In this document: one piece after another, positions 52,327 to 61,524 of the stretch
Position numbering within the stretch: position 1 is the first letter of the stretch
How the letters are laid out: each line of letters starts with the position of its first letter
Program-made: the position numbers and the translations under genes
Notes under the pieces: model-generated
Told to the model about the DNA's origin: nothing
Seen by the model: only the letters and a program-made list of their open reading frames with translations
Database searches by the model: none
Assembly (NCBI GenBank): GCA_024234595.1
Contig: JACKNZ010000019.1
Span: forward strand, 1-64,000
Direction: 5' to 3'
DNA length: 64,000 nt
Source: Moraxellaceae bacterium
GTDB taxonomy: Bacteria; Pseudomonadota; Gammaproteobacteria; Pseudomonadales; Moraxellaceae

Positions 52327-52376
52327 GGGGGAGTGTGGGTTGAGGTACGAAAACCCACGATGCTTTTATATAAATT

Positions 52377-52407
52377 AAAAAGCGTACTGAATCCAGTACG
52401 CTTTTTA
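52377..52407. terminator. Bidirectional terminator between repressor and cydX
   Basis: AAAAAGCGTACTG-aatc-CAGTACGCTTTTT is a perfect 13-bp stem with flanking A and T tracts, serving both the plus-strand repressor gene and the minus-strand cydX. A REP-like GGGTTGAGGTACG element precedes it at 52338-52362. Confidence 0.9.
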
Positions 52408-52411
52408 TCAC

Positions 52412-52561
52412 TTAGCTTTTGTTTTTAAAGTCTTCAAAACGTTGTTTAGAGCCTTCTTCAGTACGGCGACCAAAGGTATAGTTAGATTCTAAATACATCG
52501 CATTTAAAATACTAAAACATACTGCCAAACCTAAACCTAACATCCAACTGAAGTACCACAT
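52412..52561 (-). CDS. cydX: Cytochrome bd-I small subunit CydX
   Basis: This 49-residue single-span protein starts MWYFSWMLGLGLAVCFSILN, the near-invariant CydX/YbgT opening, followed by AMYLESNYTFGRRTEEGSKQ and a charged tail. CydX stabilises the haems of cytochrome bd. It starts 10 nt after the cydB stop with AGAGGTGAT as SD, and its stop is right at the terminator. The tail is longer than in E. coli CydX (37 residues). Confidence 0.95.
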   Translation of the reverse strand: MWYFSWMLGLGLAVCFSILNAMYLESNYTFGRRTEEGSKQRFEDFKNKS

Positions 52562-52571
52562 ACATCACCTC

Positions 52572-53708
52572 TTAATATAATCCATGTTGATTGTCACGGA
52601 TGGTTTGCTCGGAGATTTTGCCACGCATCATGTAATATACCCATGCTGTATAACCCAGCACAATGGGTAAAAACACCAAGACAACCCCCAACATAATTTC
52701 TAACGTTAAATAGCTGGATGTGGCATCCCAGATAGTTAAGCTACTTTGAGGATGACTGGATGATGGCAACACAAAAGGAAATAAAGCAACCCCCGCGGTG
52801 GCAACAATGGCGGCACTGGTTTTGGCACTGCTAATAAAGGCAAAACCAGTCCATTTTTGGTAGGCGGCAAAGCTGCTAAATAATGCGCCTAAAATACCTG
52901 TTAACGGAACTAGCCATAGTACAGGGTAAACGTGTAAAAATGTTAACCAACTGCCCTGACTACGGTCAACGGTTTTCATTAACGGGCTAAGGGGTGTGTT
53001 AACATCGGGAATACTGCTGATATGGTAGCCCTTTAGTTGAGCAACAAACAAACCACCTAAGCTAAACAAAATAGCGGTGCTTAAACCTGTGATAATTGCA
53101 ACACGACGCGCGCGCTCTGCGACCTGGCCTTCGGTGCGTAAGTGTAAGTAGCTTGCGCCATGTAGCACTATCATACTCAATGATACGACACCACAAAACA
53201 AGGCAAATGGATTCAATAAATCAACAAAATGGCCTGTATAACTGACCATCATATTGTCATCAAATTGAAAGGGCAAACCAATAAATAAATTACCCACAGC
53301 AACACCAAACAAAATGGCGGGTATTACGCCCGAAAAACACAAGGCATAATCCCATGCTTGTCGCCATTGTGGGTTGTTCTCTTTACTTCGATAATCAAAT
53401 CCAACAGGTCGAAAAAATAGGGCAAATAAAACCAACATTAACGGAATATATAATACCGAAAACGAGGCCGCATAAATTAAAGGCCATGCAGCAAATAAAG
53501 CACCACCCGCAGTGACTAACCAGACTTGATTGCCTTCCCACGTTGCGCCAATAGTGTTGATGGCAACGCGTCGTTCTTCATCAGTTTTAGCAACAATGGG
53601 TAATAACGCACCTACTCCAAAATCAAAACCATCGGTGACAATAAAGCCTACAAATAAAGCACCAATCAATATCCACCAAATAAATTTTAGGGTTTCATAA
53701 TCAAACAT
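52572..53708 (-). CDS. cydB: Cytochrome bd ubiquinol oxidase subunit II
   Basis: The 378-residue membrane protein starts MFDYETLKFIWWILIGALFVGFIVTDGFDFGVG, the CydB signature, with EGNQVWLVTAGGALFAAWP following. The length matches E. coli CydB (379). ATG 53708 follows GGAG and overlaps the cydA stop by 8 nt; the ORF extension to 53729 is less likely. Partner of CydA in the quinol oxidase resistant to nitric oxide and sulfide. Confidence 0.97.
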   Translation of the reverse strand: MFDYETLKFIWWILIGALFVGFIVTDGFDFGVGALLPIVAKTDEERRVAINTIGATWEGNQVWLVTAGGALFAAWPLIYAASFSVLYIPLMLVLFALFFRPVGFDYRSKENNPQWRQAWDYALCFSGVIPAILFGVAVGNLFIGLPFQFDDNMMVSYTGHFVDLLNPFALFCGVVSLSMIVLHGASYLHLRTEGQVAERARRVAIITGLSTAILFSLGGLFVAQLKGYHISSIPDVNTPLSPLMKTVDRSQGSWLTFLHVYPVLWLVPLTGILGALFSSFAAYQKWTGFAFISSAKTSAAIVATAGVALFPFVLPSSSHPQSSLTIWDATSSYLTLEIMLGVVLVFLPIVLGYTAWVYYMMRGKISEQTIRDNQHGLY

Positions 53709-55272
53709 GGTTGTTTGCTCCTTGTTCAATAGTGGTTTCGCCGTGATAACGACCTGTATGCAGGCTGGCAGGGCCTAGTTTGATGTACTTGAGCATCAAA
53801 TACATCTCAATAACAAACAAAAAGCTATAAATGCCTAATAAGCCCAACATACTAAAAATTAACTGGCTTTTATCGAGCTGTGAGGCCGATAAATGGGTCG
53901 GTAAAATGCCACTAATTGTCCACGGTTGACGACCATACTCAGCCACAATCCAGCCCATTTCGGCTGCAACCCACGGTAAAGGAATAGAAAACACGCATAA
54001 CCATAACAACCAACGTTGTGGCGCAAGGTTTTTGGTCGATAAAAACCAAAAAGCCGCGGCAAACACAAATAAGAAAAAGAAGCCTAAGCCCACCATAATC
54101 CGAAATGACCAAAATAACGGCGCAACTTGTGGAATGGTATCTTGAGCGGCTTGTTTAATTTGTGCCTCAGTAGCATCGGTGACATTGGCGGTATATTTTT
54201 TTAATAATAAACCATAGCCTAAATTGACTTTGTGGGCATCAAATAGACTACGCACTTCGGCGGTATTTTCGCCTGCTTTTAGCTGTAATAACGCACCATA
54301 GGCAATCATGCCATCACGAATTTTGGCTTCATGCTCAAGGCGTAACTCTTTTAAGCCTTTAACTTCTTTATCTAAAGAGCGCGTGGCAATAATCCCCAAC
54401 GCATAGGGGATTTTGACCGCATAGTCAGTGCGTTCTTCGGCTTGATTGGGAATGCCAAATAACGTAAACGAGGCAGGGGCAGGCTGTGTTTCCCATTCTG
54501 ATTCAATGGCTGCTAGTTTGACTTGTTGCACTTCACCTGCGGTATAACCCGATTCATCGCCTAACAAAATCACCGATAAAATCGACGCTAAACCAAAACT
54601 GGCGGCAATAGCAAAAGAGCGTAAGGCAAAATTAACATCACGAGCTTTTAATAAGTAATAAGCTGAAATACCTAACACAAACATGGAAGCAGTGACATAT
54701 CCTGCGGCAACGGTATGCACAAATTTGACTTGTGCGACTGGATTAAAAAACACATCGGCCATGCTACTTAATTCCATGCGCATGGTGGTGTAGTTAAAGT
54801 CTGCACCAATAGGATTTTGCATCCAACCATTAGCGACTAAAATCCACAACGCAGATAAATTAGAGCCAACAGCAACCAAAAAAGTCGCCATTAAATGTTG
54901 TAATTTTGATAATCGTTCCCAGCCAAAAAAGAACAAACCGACAAAAGTCGATTCTAAAAAGAAGGCCATTAAACCTTCAATAGCTAGTGGGACACCAAAA
55001 ATATCTCCGACATAATGCGAGTAATAAGCCCAGTTTGTACCAAATTGAAATTCGAGAGTGATGCCTGTGGTCACGCCCATTGCAAAGTTAATACCAAATA
55101 ATTTGCCCCAAAACTTAGTCATGTCTTTGTAAATTTGTTGGCCAGTCATCACATAAGTGGCTTCGCAAATAAATAAAATCCATGATAAGCCCAAGGTTAG
55201 CGGCACAAATAAAAAGTGAAATAGAGCAGTCGCACCAAATTGTAGGCGCGACAGCTCGACAACTTCATTCAT
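53701..55272 (-). CDS. cydA: Cytochrome bd ubiquinol oxidase subunit I
   Basis: CydA carries haems b558, b595 and d and the quinol site; it reduces oxygen without pumping protons. The 523-residue protein has His19 (ATALFHFLF, haem ligand), GITLEFQFGTNWAYYSHYVGDIFG, a long Q-loop with PAPASFTLFGIPN and PYALGIIATRS, and EMGWIVAEYGRQPW. The long Q-loop marks the bd-I (L) type. It starts within the last codons of cydP (4-nt overlap). Confidence 0.98.
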   Translation of the reverse strand: MNEVVELSRLQFGATALFHFLFVPLTLGLSWILFICEATYVMTGQQIYKDMTKFWGKLFGINFAMGVTTGITLEFQFGTNWAYYSHYVGDIFGVPLAIEGLMAFFLESTFVGLFFFGWERLSKLQHLMATFLVAVGSNLSALWILVANGWMQNPIGADFNYTTMRMELSSMADVFFNPVAQVKFVHTVAAGYVTASMFVLGISAYYLLKARDVNFALRSFAIAASFGLASILSVILLGDESGYTAGEVQQVKLAAIESEWETQPAPASFTLFGIPNQAEERTDYAVKIPYALGIIATRSLDKEVKGLKELRLEHEAKIRDGMIAYGALLQLKAGENTAEVRSLFDAHKVNLGYGLLLKKYTANVTDATEAQIKQAAQDTIPQVAPLFWSFRIMVGLGFFFLFVFAAAFWFLSTKNLAPQRWLLWLCVFSIPLPWVAAEMGWIVAEYGRQPWTISGILPTHLSASQLDKSQLIFSMLGLLGIYSFLFVIEMYLMLKYIKLGPASLHTGRYHGETTIEQGANNHV

Positions 55273-55460
55273 CGTGTTGACTCCTGAATAAGAGAAGAAG
55301 GGGATAACAGTTGTTGTTGAATTTGTTGAGGAGAAACCTGCATATGTTTTGCAGTGGGTTCAGAAAAATATAGATGACGAATAAGAGTGAGCAGACAAAG
55401 TTTGATAACGAGAATGATAAGAATATCTCGTTGTAGTGCAGAGAGCTTTTTAGATTTCAT
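55269..55460 (-). CDS. cydP: Cytochrome oxidase small subunit CydP (putative)
   Basis: The 63-residue protein has one membrane span (ILIILVIKLCLLTLIRHLYF) and the pattern FSEPTAKHMQVSPQQIQQQLL. This fits the small CydP family found directly upstream of cydAB in many proteobacteria. It overlaps cydA by 4 nt (ATGA). The exact role of CydP is not established; an accessory or assembly subunit is assumed. Confidence 0.8.
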   Translation of the reverse strand: MKSKKLSALQRDILIILVIKLCLLTLIRHLYFSEPTAKHMQVSPQQIQQQLLSPSSLIQESTR

Positions 55461-55599
55461 TGTTAGGTAGCCCTCATAAATCAGCGGGGTTACTGTTAAT
55501 CAGATAACACAACTTGTTTAAGCTAACGTCCATGTTATGAGTACACCATGTAACTATATGATAAATAGTCATTTGGGGGGATGTGGCATATTGTCACAC

Positions 55600-58500
55600 C
55601 TAAGTTTGGCTTGCTCTTTTTTGCAAGCCAAAATACAACAAGGGAATTAACACCAAAGTTAAAAACGTTGACACCAAAATCCCCGAAATTAACGAAATTG
55701 CTAAACCATTAAAAATCGGGTCATCCAAAATAAACAACGCGCCTAACATAGCGGCTAAACCTGTTAACATAATCGGCTTAGCGCGTGTGCTGGCAGCTTG
55801 AATCACGGCTTCATCCAAGGCCATGCCTTCGGCTAATTTTAATTGAATAAAATCTACCAACAAAATCGAATTACGGACAATAATCCCTGCCAAGGCAATC
55901 ATGCCAATCATCGAGGTGGCGGTGAATTGTGCGCCTAGTAGAGCATGGCTGGGCATAACGCCAATAATGGTTAAGGGAATTGGCATCATAATCACCGCAG
56001 GAATGGCATAAGAGTGAAATTGAGCAACGACTAACAAATAAATCAACACCAAACCCACCGCATACGCAATGCCCATATCTCTAAAGGTTTCATAGGTAAT
56101 TTGCCATTCACCATCCCATTTAATGGCAAACTCACGCAAGGCATCATCAGGCTGACGAATAAAATACTCCGTCAGTTTGGCCGAGTAGGGCAAGTTTAAT
56201 TGCGCTAAACCGTCACGCATGGCAAACAAACCATATAACGGTGAATCCAGTTTTCCTGCAAAATCGGCAAACACATAACTAACTGGCAATAAGTCTTTAT
56301 GATAAATCGCTTGTTCAGATGGCTCTTCGCTAATGTTGACCAATTCGGATAAAGGAATTAACGAGCCATCATCCGCTTTAACCTGTAATTTTAAGATGTT
56401 GGCTAATTGTGATTTGTCGTTATCTGCCAAACTGACACGCATCGGCACAGCATATTTGGCATCGTTGGCAAATAACACGCTGCTTTGTTGGCCTGTTAAG
56501 GCCAGTTGTAGCGTTTGGGTAATGGTTTGCGAGTTAACGCCCAACATCATGGCTTTATTTTGGTCAACCAATAGCCGTTTTTGCATGGCTTGGGCGACAA
56601 CCGTGCTATCAATATCGACCATGCCAGCCTGCTGCTTAAATTTGGCTTCTAACAAGGTGGCCACTTGTTGTTGGCTTTGTTGGTCTGGTGCATAAATCTC
56701 AGCCACAATCGGGGCTAACACAGGCGGGCCGGGTGGCACTTCAACCACTTTTAATTTCGCTTGATGTTGACTGGCAATGTTTTGCAAATCGGCACGAATA
56801 CGACTCACAATAGCATGACTTTGTTGGTGGCGATGATGTTTATCCACTAAGTTAACCTGAATATCGCCTTGTTCGGCTTGAGCGCGTAAATAATACTGAC
56901 GTACCAAACCGTTAAAGTTAATTGGTGCGCTGCTACCTGCATAGGCTTGATAATCAGTGACTTCGGGAACGGTGGCTAAATACGCGCCTAAATCGTGTAA
57001 TACGGCGGCGGTTTTTTCTACAGGTGTGCCTGTCGGCATATCAACCAAAATTTGAAATTCAGACTTATTATCAAAGGGCAACATCTTTAACACCACCCAT
57101 TGCACCACTGCCAAACTGATGGCTAAGGCAATTAATACGACAATGCCCAAATACAAACCATGACGACGTTTTTGGCCTTGTTGTGGGTGCAAAAAAGGCG
57201 TCATGATTTTTCTAAAGACTGGCTCTAAAGGGGAGTGGACTTCGTGGCTGTCATGGCTACTGGTGGGGGTATGTTTGGCCATCAATTTTAAAGCCAACCA
57301 CGGGGTAATGCTAAAGGCAATAAACAAGGAAATGAGCATACCCATCGAGGCATTAATCGGAATAGGGCTCATATAAGGGCCCATTAAACCACTGACAAAG
57401 GCCATCGGTAATAACGCAGCAATCACCGTAAACGTGGCTAAAATAGTTGGGTTACCCACTTCATCAACCGCCGCAGGAATCACTTCGGCTAAAGGCTTAT
57501 TGTCTAATTGCATCCGACGGTGAATGTTTTCAACCACCACAATGGCATCATCGACCAAAATACCAATCGAAAAAATTAAGGCAAATAAAGACACACGATT
57601 GAGGGTAAAGCCCCATGCCCACGAAGCAAACAAAGTCGCGGCAAGGGTTAATAACACTGCTAAACCGACAATCACCGCTTCACGTTTGCCAAGCGCAATA
57701 AACACCAACACAATGACTGATAAGGTGGCAAACAATAATTTTTGCATCAGTTTTTGCGCTTTTTCGTTGGCTGTTTCGCCATAGTTGCGTGTGACCGTCA
57801 CTTCAACATCGGCAGGAATCATCGTGTTTTTTAGGCTATTCACCCGTTGTAACACGCGCTCCGCCACATCTACCGCGTTTTCGCCCGTTTTTTTGCTAAT
57901 TGCTAAAGTAACAGAAGGAAATTCACCTTGTTGGCTAATGCCTCGTTGTGCGGCAGCCATGCCTGTCCCCAACCAACTGTATTGGCTGGCGGTGCTTGCA
58001 CCATCGTGAATGGTGGCGACATCATTTAAATAAATCGCTTGGCCATCATTAACGGCAATTACCAAACGACCAACATCTTCAGCAGAACGCAAAAAATCAT
58101 TCGCTTCAATATGAGTTACACGGTTATTGGCCACTAAGTCACCAGAAGTTAAGGCACTATTACTTTGTTGTAAACGTTGACTGACTTCTAAAGCACTGAG
58201 CTGATGCGCTTGTAAACGTGCGCTATCTAACTCAATGTTTAATACTCTGGGGGATGTGCCAATGCTATATACTTCGCGAGTGCCTGAAACCCGTTTTAGC
58301 TCTAATTCGATGCTATGGGCAATACGACCTAAATCATAAGCACCTTTGTTGCCTTGCGCTTGCCATAAGGTTAACGACAAAATCGGCACATCATCAATGC
58401 CTTTGGTTTTAATTAAGGGTTCGCCAACGCCTAATTGTGGGTTTAACCAATCTTTGTTGTTATTAATCGCTTCATATAAACGCACAATGGCTTCGTTGCG

Positions 58501-58809
58501 CGCGACACCGACTTTAAATTGTACGGTTAACAAGGCCATATTCGGTTTAGAGACCGAATAAACGTGTTCAATGCCTTGAATTTGTGACAACACTTGCTCG
58601 GCAGGCACAGCCACTAAACGTTCAACATCGCTGGCTTTTGCTCCCATAAATGGAATCATCACATTAGCCATCGTCACATCAATTTGTGGTTCTTCTTCAC
58701 GAGGCGTAACGGCTAAGGCAAACAAACCCAGCAAAAAGGCAATCACCGCCAACAGGGGTGTGAGTTGTGAGCGCAAAAAAAAGCGACTTAACTTACCTGA
58801 AATACCCAT
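55600..58809 (-). CDS. RND-family efflux permease
   Basis: The 1069-residue protein has the RND layout: one N-terminal helix (TPLLAVIAFLLGLFALAVTPREEEPQI), two large periplasmic loops, and helices 2-6 and 8-12. Typical features are GILVDDAIVVVENIHRR (helix 4 with paired Asp for proton relay), PAEQVLSQIQGIEHVYS and a final GGLAI-like NGLAISLISGILVSTFLTLVLIPLLYF. It groups with the RND permeases that travel with DUF2892 proteins rather than AcrB. It exports from membrane/periplasm with the adaptor encoded 4 nt upstream; no outer-membrane channel gene is in the operon. Substrate unknown. Confidence 0.93.
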   Translation of the reverse strand: MGISGKLSRFFLRSQLTPLLAVIAFLLGLFALAVTPREEEPQIDVTMANVMIPFMGAKASDVERLVAVPAEQVLSQIQGIEHVYSVSKPNMALLTVQFKVGVARNEAIVRLYEAINNNKDWLNPQLGVGEPLIKTKGIDDVPILSLTLWQAQGNKGAYDLGRIAHSIELELKRVSGTREVYSIGTSPRVLNIELDSARLQAHQLSALEVSQRLQQSNSALTSGDLVANNRVTHIEANDFLRSAEDVGRLVIAVNDGQAIYLNDVATIHDGASTASQYSWLGTGMAAAQRGISQQGEFPSVTLAISKKTGENAVDVAERVLQRVNSLKNTMIPADVEVTVTRNYGETANEKAQKLMQKLLFATLSVIVLVFIALGKREAVIVGLAVLLTLAATLFASWAWGFTLNRVSLFALIFSIGILVDDAIVVVENIHRRMQLDNKPLAEVIPAAVDEVGNPTILATFTVIAALLPMAFVSGLMGPYMSPIPINASMGMLISLFIAFSITPWLALKLMAKHTPTSSHDSHEVHSPLEPVFRKIMTPFLHPQQGQKRRHGLYLGIVVLIALAISLAVVQWVVLKMLPFDNKSEFQILVDMPTGTPVEKTAAVLHDLGAYLATVPEVTDYQAYAGSSAPINFNGLVRQYYLRAQAEQGDIQVNLVDKHHRHQQSHAIVSRIRADLQNIASQHQAKLKVVEVPPGPPVLAPIVAEIYAPDQQSQQQVATLLEAKFKQQAGMVDIDSTVVAQAMQKRLLVDQNKAMMLGVNSQTITQTLQLALTGQQSSVLFANDAKYAVPMRVSLADNDKSQLANILKLQVKADDGSLIPLSELVNISEEPSEQAIYHKDLLPVSYVFADFAGKLDSPLYGLFAMRDGLAQLNLPYSAKLTEYFIRQPDDALREFAIKWDGEWQITYETFRDMGIAYAVGLVLIYLLVVAQFHSYAIPAVIMMPIPLTIIGVMPSHALLGAQFTATSMIGMIALAGIIVRNSILLVDFIQLKLAEGMALDEAVIQAASTRAKPIMLTGLAAMLGALFILDDPIFNGLAISLISGILVSTFLTLVLIPLLYFGLQKRASQT

Positions 58810-58813
58810 GAGT

Positions 58814-59818
58814 TTAGACTCCTAACCCAGCAGCAATCGGTTCAAGGGCAATGGTTTCACCTGCTTCTAAACCTGCCAACACTTCAACCCAACCATTGGC
58901 AAGCGTTTTACCCAAACGAATTTGACGTAGTTGCGGTTTTTGTTTTGGTTTAATCACATACACCGCATTTAATTCGCTACGTTGCAACACGCTGGCTTTT
59001 GGAATAACCAAACGTTGTTCTTGACCAACGACAAAATGCACTTTGGCGAGTTGATTGGGTAAAACTGCGCTATTTTCGGGCAGAGCAATCCGCACTTCAC
59101 TAGTGTGAGTGCGGGCATCAGCAGTGGGAATAAACGTTATTTTTGAGGCACTTAACCATGAGCTTTGGCCGTTGAGTTCGATATAGGCTTTGTTATAACT
59201 TTGAATGGCTGACATTTGGCTTTGAGGCACATGACTGCTTAGGCGCAAATAACGTGGATCATAACCTGTGGCCAATGGTTTGCCAGCAAAAGCCATTTCA
59301 CCCACTTCAACATGCAATGCCGACATCACGCCAGAGTAGGGGGCATTAATGGTGCTAAAGTTGCGGTTAGTTGTTGATTGTTTAAGACCTGCTTGTAAGG
59401 TATTTACTTGAGCAACAGCACTTTTATAGTCAGCTTCGGCTTTATCAAGTTGTGCTTGACCGACATATTGCTGTTGAAACAATTCTTTAATCCGTTGATA
59501 TTGCTTTTGTAAATTATCGCGTTGTACTTCGGCTTCACGCACCCGCGCTTGCATTCCTGCCACATCATCATTAGCGGTGGCGGCATCAATACGCATAATC
59601 GCTTGACCTTGTTGGACTTTATCGCCTGCTCTAAAAAAGATACTGACAATACGGCCAGTCACTTGTGCGCTGACTGTTGATTGACGTTCTGCTTCAGCAT
59701 TAGCCACCGTATCGTAGGTGTTTTCCACCAAACGATAACTCACCGTGGTCGTTTTTAAGGGTGCAGCCGCTACCGAAGTAACTAAGGTGAGACTGGCTAA
59801 GACTAAAGCAGTTTTCAT
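58814..59818 (-). CDS. RND efflux periplasmic adaptor (membrane fusion protein)
   Basis: The 334-residue precursor has a signal peptide (ending VAAA), a barrel/lipoyl half (VSAQVTGRIVSIFFRAGDKVQQGQAIMRID), a coiled-coil hairpin (about 85-145), the second lipoyl half (INAPYSGVMSALHVEVGEMAF) and a beta-barrel. ATG 59818 follows GGAG and gives the right signal peptide; the ORF extension upstream overlaps the DUF2892 gene. It bridges the permease to an outer-membrane channel. Confidence 0.93.
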   Translation of the reverse strand: MKTALVLASLTLVTSVAAAPLKTTTVSYRLVENTYDTVANAEAERQSTVSAQVTGRIVSIFFRAGDKVQQGQAIMRIDAATANDDVAGMQARVREAEVQRDNLQKQYQRIKELFQQQYVGQAQLDKAEADYKSAVAQVNTLQAGLKQSTTNRNFSTINAPYSGVMSALHVEVGEMAFAGKPLATGYDPRYLRLSSHVPQSQMSAIQSYNKAYIELNGQSSWLSASKITFIPTADARTHTSEVRIALPENSAVLPNQLAKVHFVVGQEQRLVIPKASVLQRSELNAVYVIKPKQKPQLRQIRLGKTLANGWVEVLAGLEAGETIALEPIAAGLGV

Positions 59819-59831
59819 GGGATACTCCAAA

Positions 59832-60035
59832 TCAATTAACCACAACTTCGCGTTTAAAGCCCAATTTGCCTAATAACCATACCATTGGACACCAGCCTGT
59901 AAACGCAGATTGAATCAAGTTTAGGCCAATAAATACGGTAAACAAAAACCACATCGGATTGACAAAGTGCGCTAACAATACACTAATAATCACAAATGTA
60001 CCTGCTACCAAACGTAAGCCCGCATTAATAGTCAT
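59832..60035 (-). CDS. DUF2892 (YgaP-like) inner membrane protein
   Basis: This 67-residue protein has two membrane spans (LRLVAGTFVIISVLLAHF and WFLFTVFIGLNLIQSAF) and the family motif GLNLIQSAFTGWCPMVWLLGKLGF. DUF2892 domains often occur with rhodaneses and persulfide-related genes, and are fused to a rhodanese in YgaP. GAGG lies before ATG 60035. The first gene of the efflux operon, it sits directly behind the CsoR-type operator at 60073-60089. Confidence 0.9.
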   Translation of the reverse strand: MTINAGLRLVAGTFVIISVLLAHFVNPMWFLFTVFIGLNLIQSAFTGWCPMVWLLGKLGFKREVVVN

Positions 60036-60072
60036 GATCTTTACCTCTGTTGTTTGTTTATAGCTAATATAC

Positions 60073-60089
60073 TATACCCCCTATGGTAT
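60073..60089. promoter_or_regulatory. Predicted CsoR-family operator in front of the DUF2892-efflux operon
   Basis: TATACCCCCTATGGTAT lies 38 nt from the DUF2892 start. Read on the minus strand it matches the site at 52020-52036 at 15 of 17 positions. It is 55 bp from the NsrR site that serves hmp, so the divergent region carries two separate control points. Confidence 0.7.
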
Positions 60090-60143
60090 ATTGGCAAGCA
60101 TCAATTGAATGAGTCAATTAATTCACTTGTACAAATATTTTAT

Positions 60144-60166
60144 AAGGTGTATTTTAAATACATCTT
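60144..60166. promoter_or_regulatory. NsrR operator in front of hmp
   Basis: Half-sites AAGGTGTATTT and AAATACATCTT flank a central T, a nearly perfect 11-1-11 palindrome that fits the known NsrR consensus (AAGATGCATTT and inverse). It lies 35 nt before the hmp ATG, and nsrR follows hmp, so NO-relieved repression is very likely. Confidence 0.88.
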
Positions 60167-60200
60167 ATATTTAATTGTATTGTTACCAAAGGGGCGAGCC

Positions 60201-61412
60201 ATGACACCAGAGCAAATTCAATTAGTAAAATCTACTGTACCCGTTTTACGAGAAAATGGGGTTTTGCTAACCAAGCATTTTTATCAGCGTATGCTGGGTA
60301 ATCATCAGAACCTAAAAGAAGTATTTAATTTGGGGCACCAGCGAAGTGGAGCACAAGCCCAAGCGTTGGCGAATGCTGTGTTGGCATATGCTGAAAATAT
60401 AGAAAATCCAGCGGTTTTAATGCCTGTTGTTGAGCTGATTGCCAATAAACATGTGAGTTTAAATATTCAAGCACCTGATTACAGTATTGTTGGCGAAAAT
60501 TTATTACATTCAATTAGTGAAGTCTTAGGCATTGCTATGGATCATCCATTAATTGAGGCATGGGCAATCGCTTATGGCCAATTAGCTGATATTTTTATTC
60601 AAACAGAACGCGCAATTTACCAACAGCACCAACAAACCAAAGGCAGTTGGTTGGGCTGGAGAGCATTTAAAATCGCTCGCAAAACAGTAGAAAGCGAAGA
60701 AGTGACTTCTTTTTATGTTGAGCCTGTTGATGGTGGCGCATTACCTACCTATCAAGCAGGGCAATATATTTCGGTGCGTGTCTTTGTTGAGGAGTTGGGT
60801 CTTAAACAACCTCGTCAATACACTTTATCAACCCACCCACAACCGAACTATTTACGAATTTCGGTTAAGCGTGAACAAGGCAATAATGCCGATCAAGCGG
60901 CAGGTTGGGTTTCTAATACCTTGCACCAATTGCCAGAAGGCGCAGAAATTGAAGTGTCAGCACCAACAGGAAATTTCTTTTTAATTAATCCAAACAACAA
61001 GAATGTTTTTATCAGTGGTGGTATTGGCTTAACTCCCATGATTGCTATGTTGAATCAATTGGACAGTTTAGGAATGCCTCAACCAGTACAATTTTTTCAT
61101 GCCTGTCGTAATAGCGAAGTTCATGTCATGAAAAAGCATATTGATCAATTAAAAGGACAATATCCACAATTCAAAACGTGTATTGCCTATGAATTTCCAC
61201 ATGAAGGCAATGTGCAGGGACAAGACTATGATATTGCAGGGCGTTTAGACTTAAATCATGTTGAGCCATCTTTATTGCCCAAAGATGCGGATTATTATTT
61301 GTGTGGCCCGATGCCATTTATGGCAGAGCAACAAAAAACCTTGATTAAATTGGGCATCAATGCAGCACAAATCCATAGTGAAGCATTTGGCACAGGTGGT
61401 GTGCCCCATTAA
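60201..61412 (+). CDS. hmp: Flavohaemoglobin, nitric oxide dioxygenase
   Basis: Hmp turns NO and oxygen into nitrate using NADH. The 403-residue protein has a globin domain with Tyr28 (B10), Gln52 (E7) and proximal His84 (NKHVSL), an FAD domain (RQYTLSTHP) and an NAD domain (ISGGIGLTPMIAML, YLCGPMPFM, EAFGTGG). ATG 60201 is the right globin start (MTPEQIQLVKSTVPVL); the ORF runs on upstream without homologous sequence. It is controlled by the NsrR site and followed by nsrR. Confidence 0.97.
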   Translation: MTPEQIQLVKSTVPVLRENGVLLTKHFYQRMLGNHQNLKEVFNLGHQRSGAQAQALANAVLAYAENIENPAVLMPVVELIANKHVSLNIQAPDYSIVGENLLHSISEVLGIAMDHPLIEAWAIAYGQLADIFIQTERAIYQQHQQTKGSWLGWRAFKIARKTVESEEVTSFYVEPVDGGALPTYQAGQYISVRVFVEELGLKQPRQYTLSTHPQPNYLRISVKREQGNNADQAAGWVSNTLHQLPEGAEIEVSAPTGNFFLINPNNKNVFISGGIGLTPMIAMLNQLDSLGMPQPVQFFHACRNSEVHVMKKHIDQLKGQYPQFKTCIAYEFPHEGNVQGQDYDIAGRLDLNHVEPSLLPKDADYYLCGPMPFMAEQQKTLIKLGINAAQIHSEAFGTGGVPH

Positions 61413-61426
61413 CCAAAGAAATAAAG

Positions 61427-61456
61427 GCTGTTGAGATTGAATAATCCCAACAGCCA
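61427..61456. terminator. Hairpin after hmp
   Basis: GGCTGTTGAGATT and AATCCCAACAGCC form a 13-bp stem with one mismatch and a 4-nt loop. The T run is on the minus-strand side, so it is a partial barrier on the plus strand and nsrR may still be read from hmp. Confidence 0.55.
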
Positions 61457-61524
61457 CACTCAACAAAACACCATAAAAGAAGGGTATAATTGTCATCTCA
61501 AGATTTTGATAGATAGAGCAAATT

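Noticed and set aside
55461..55599. FNR or ArcA site upstream of cydP-cydABX
   Set aside because: No TTGAT-N4-ATCAA match could be found by eye in the 139-nt gap; ArcA sites are too degenerate to call.
57524..58009. Plus-strand frames opposite the RND permease
   Set aside because: They lie antisense to conserved RND motifs and have no SD or homologous features.
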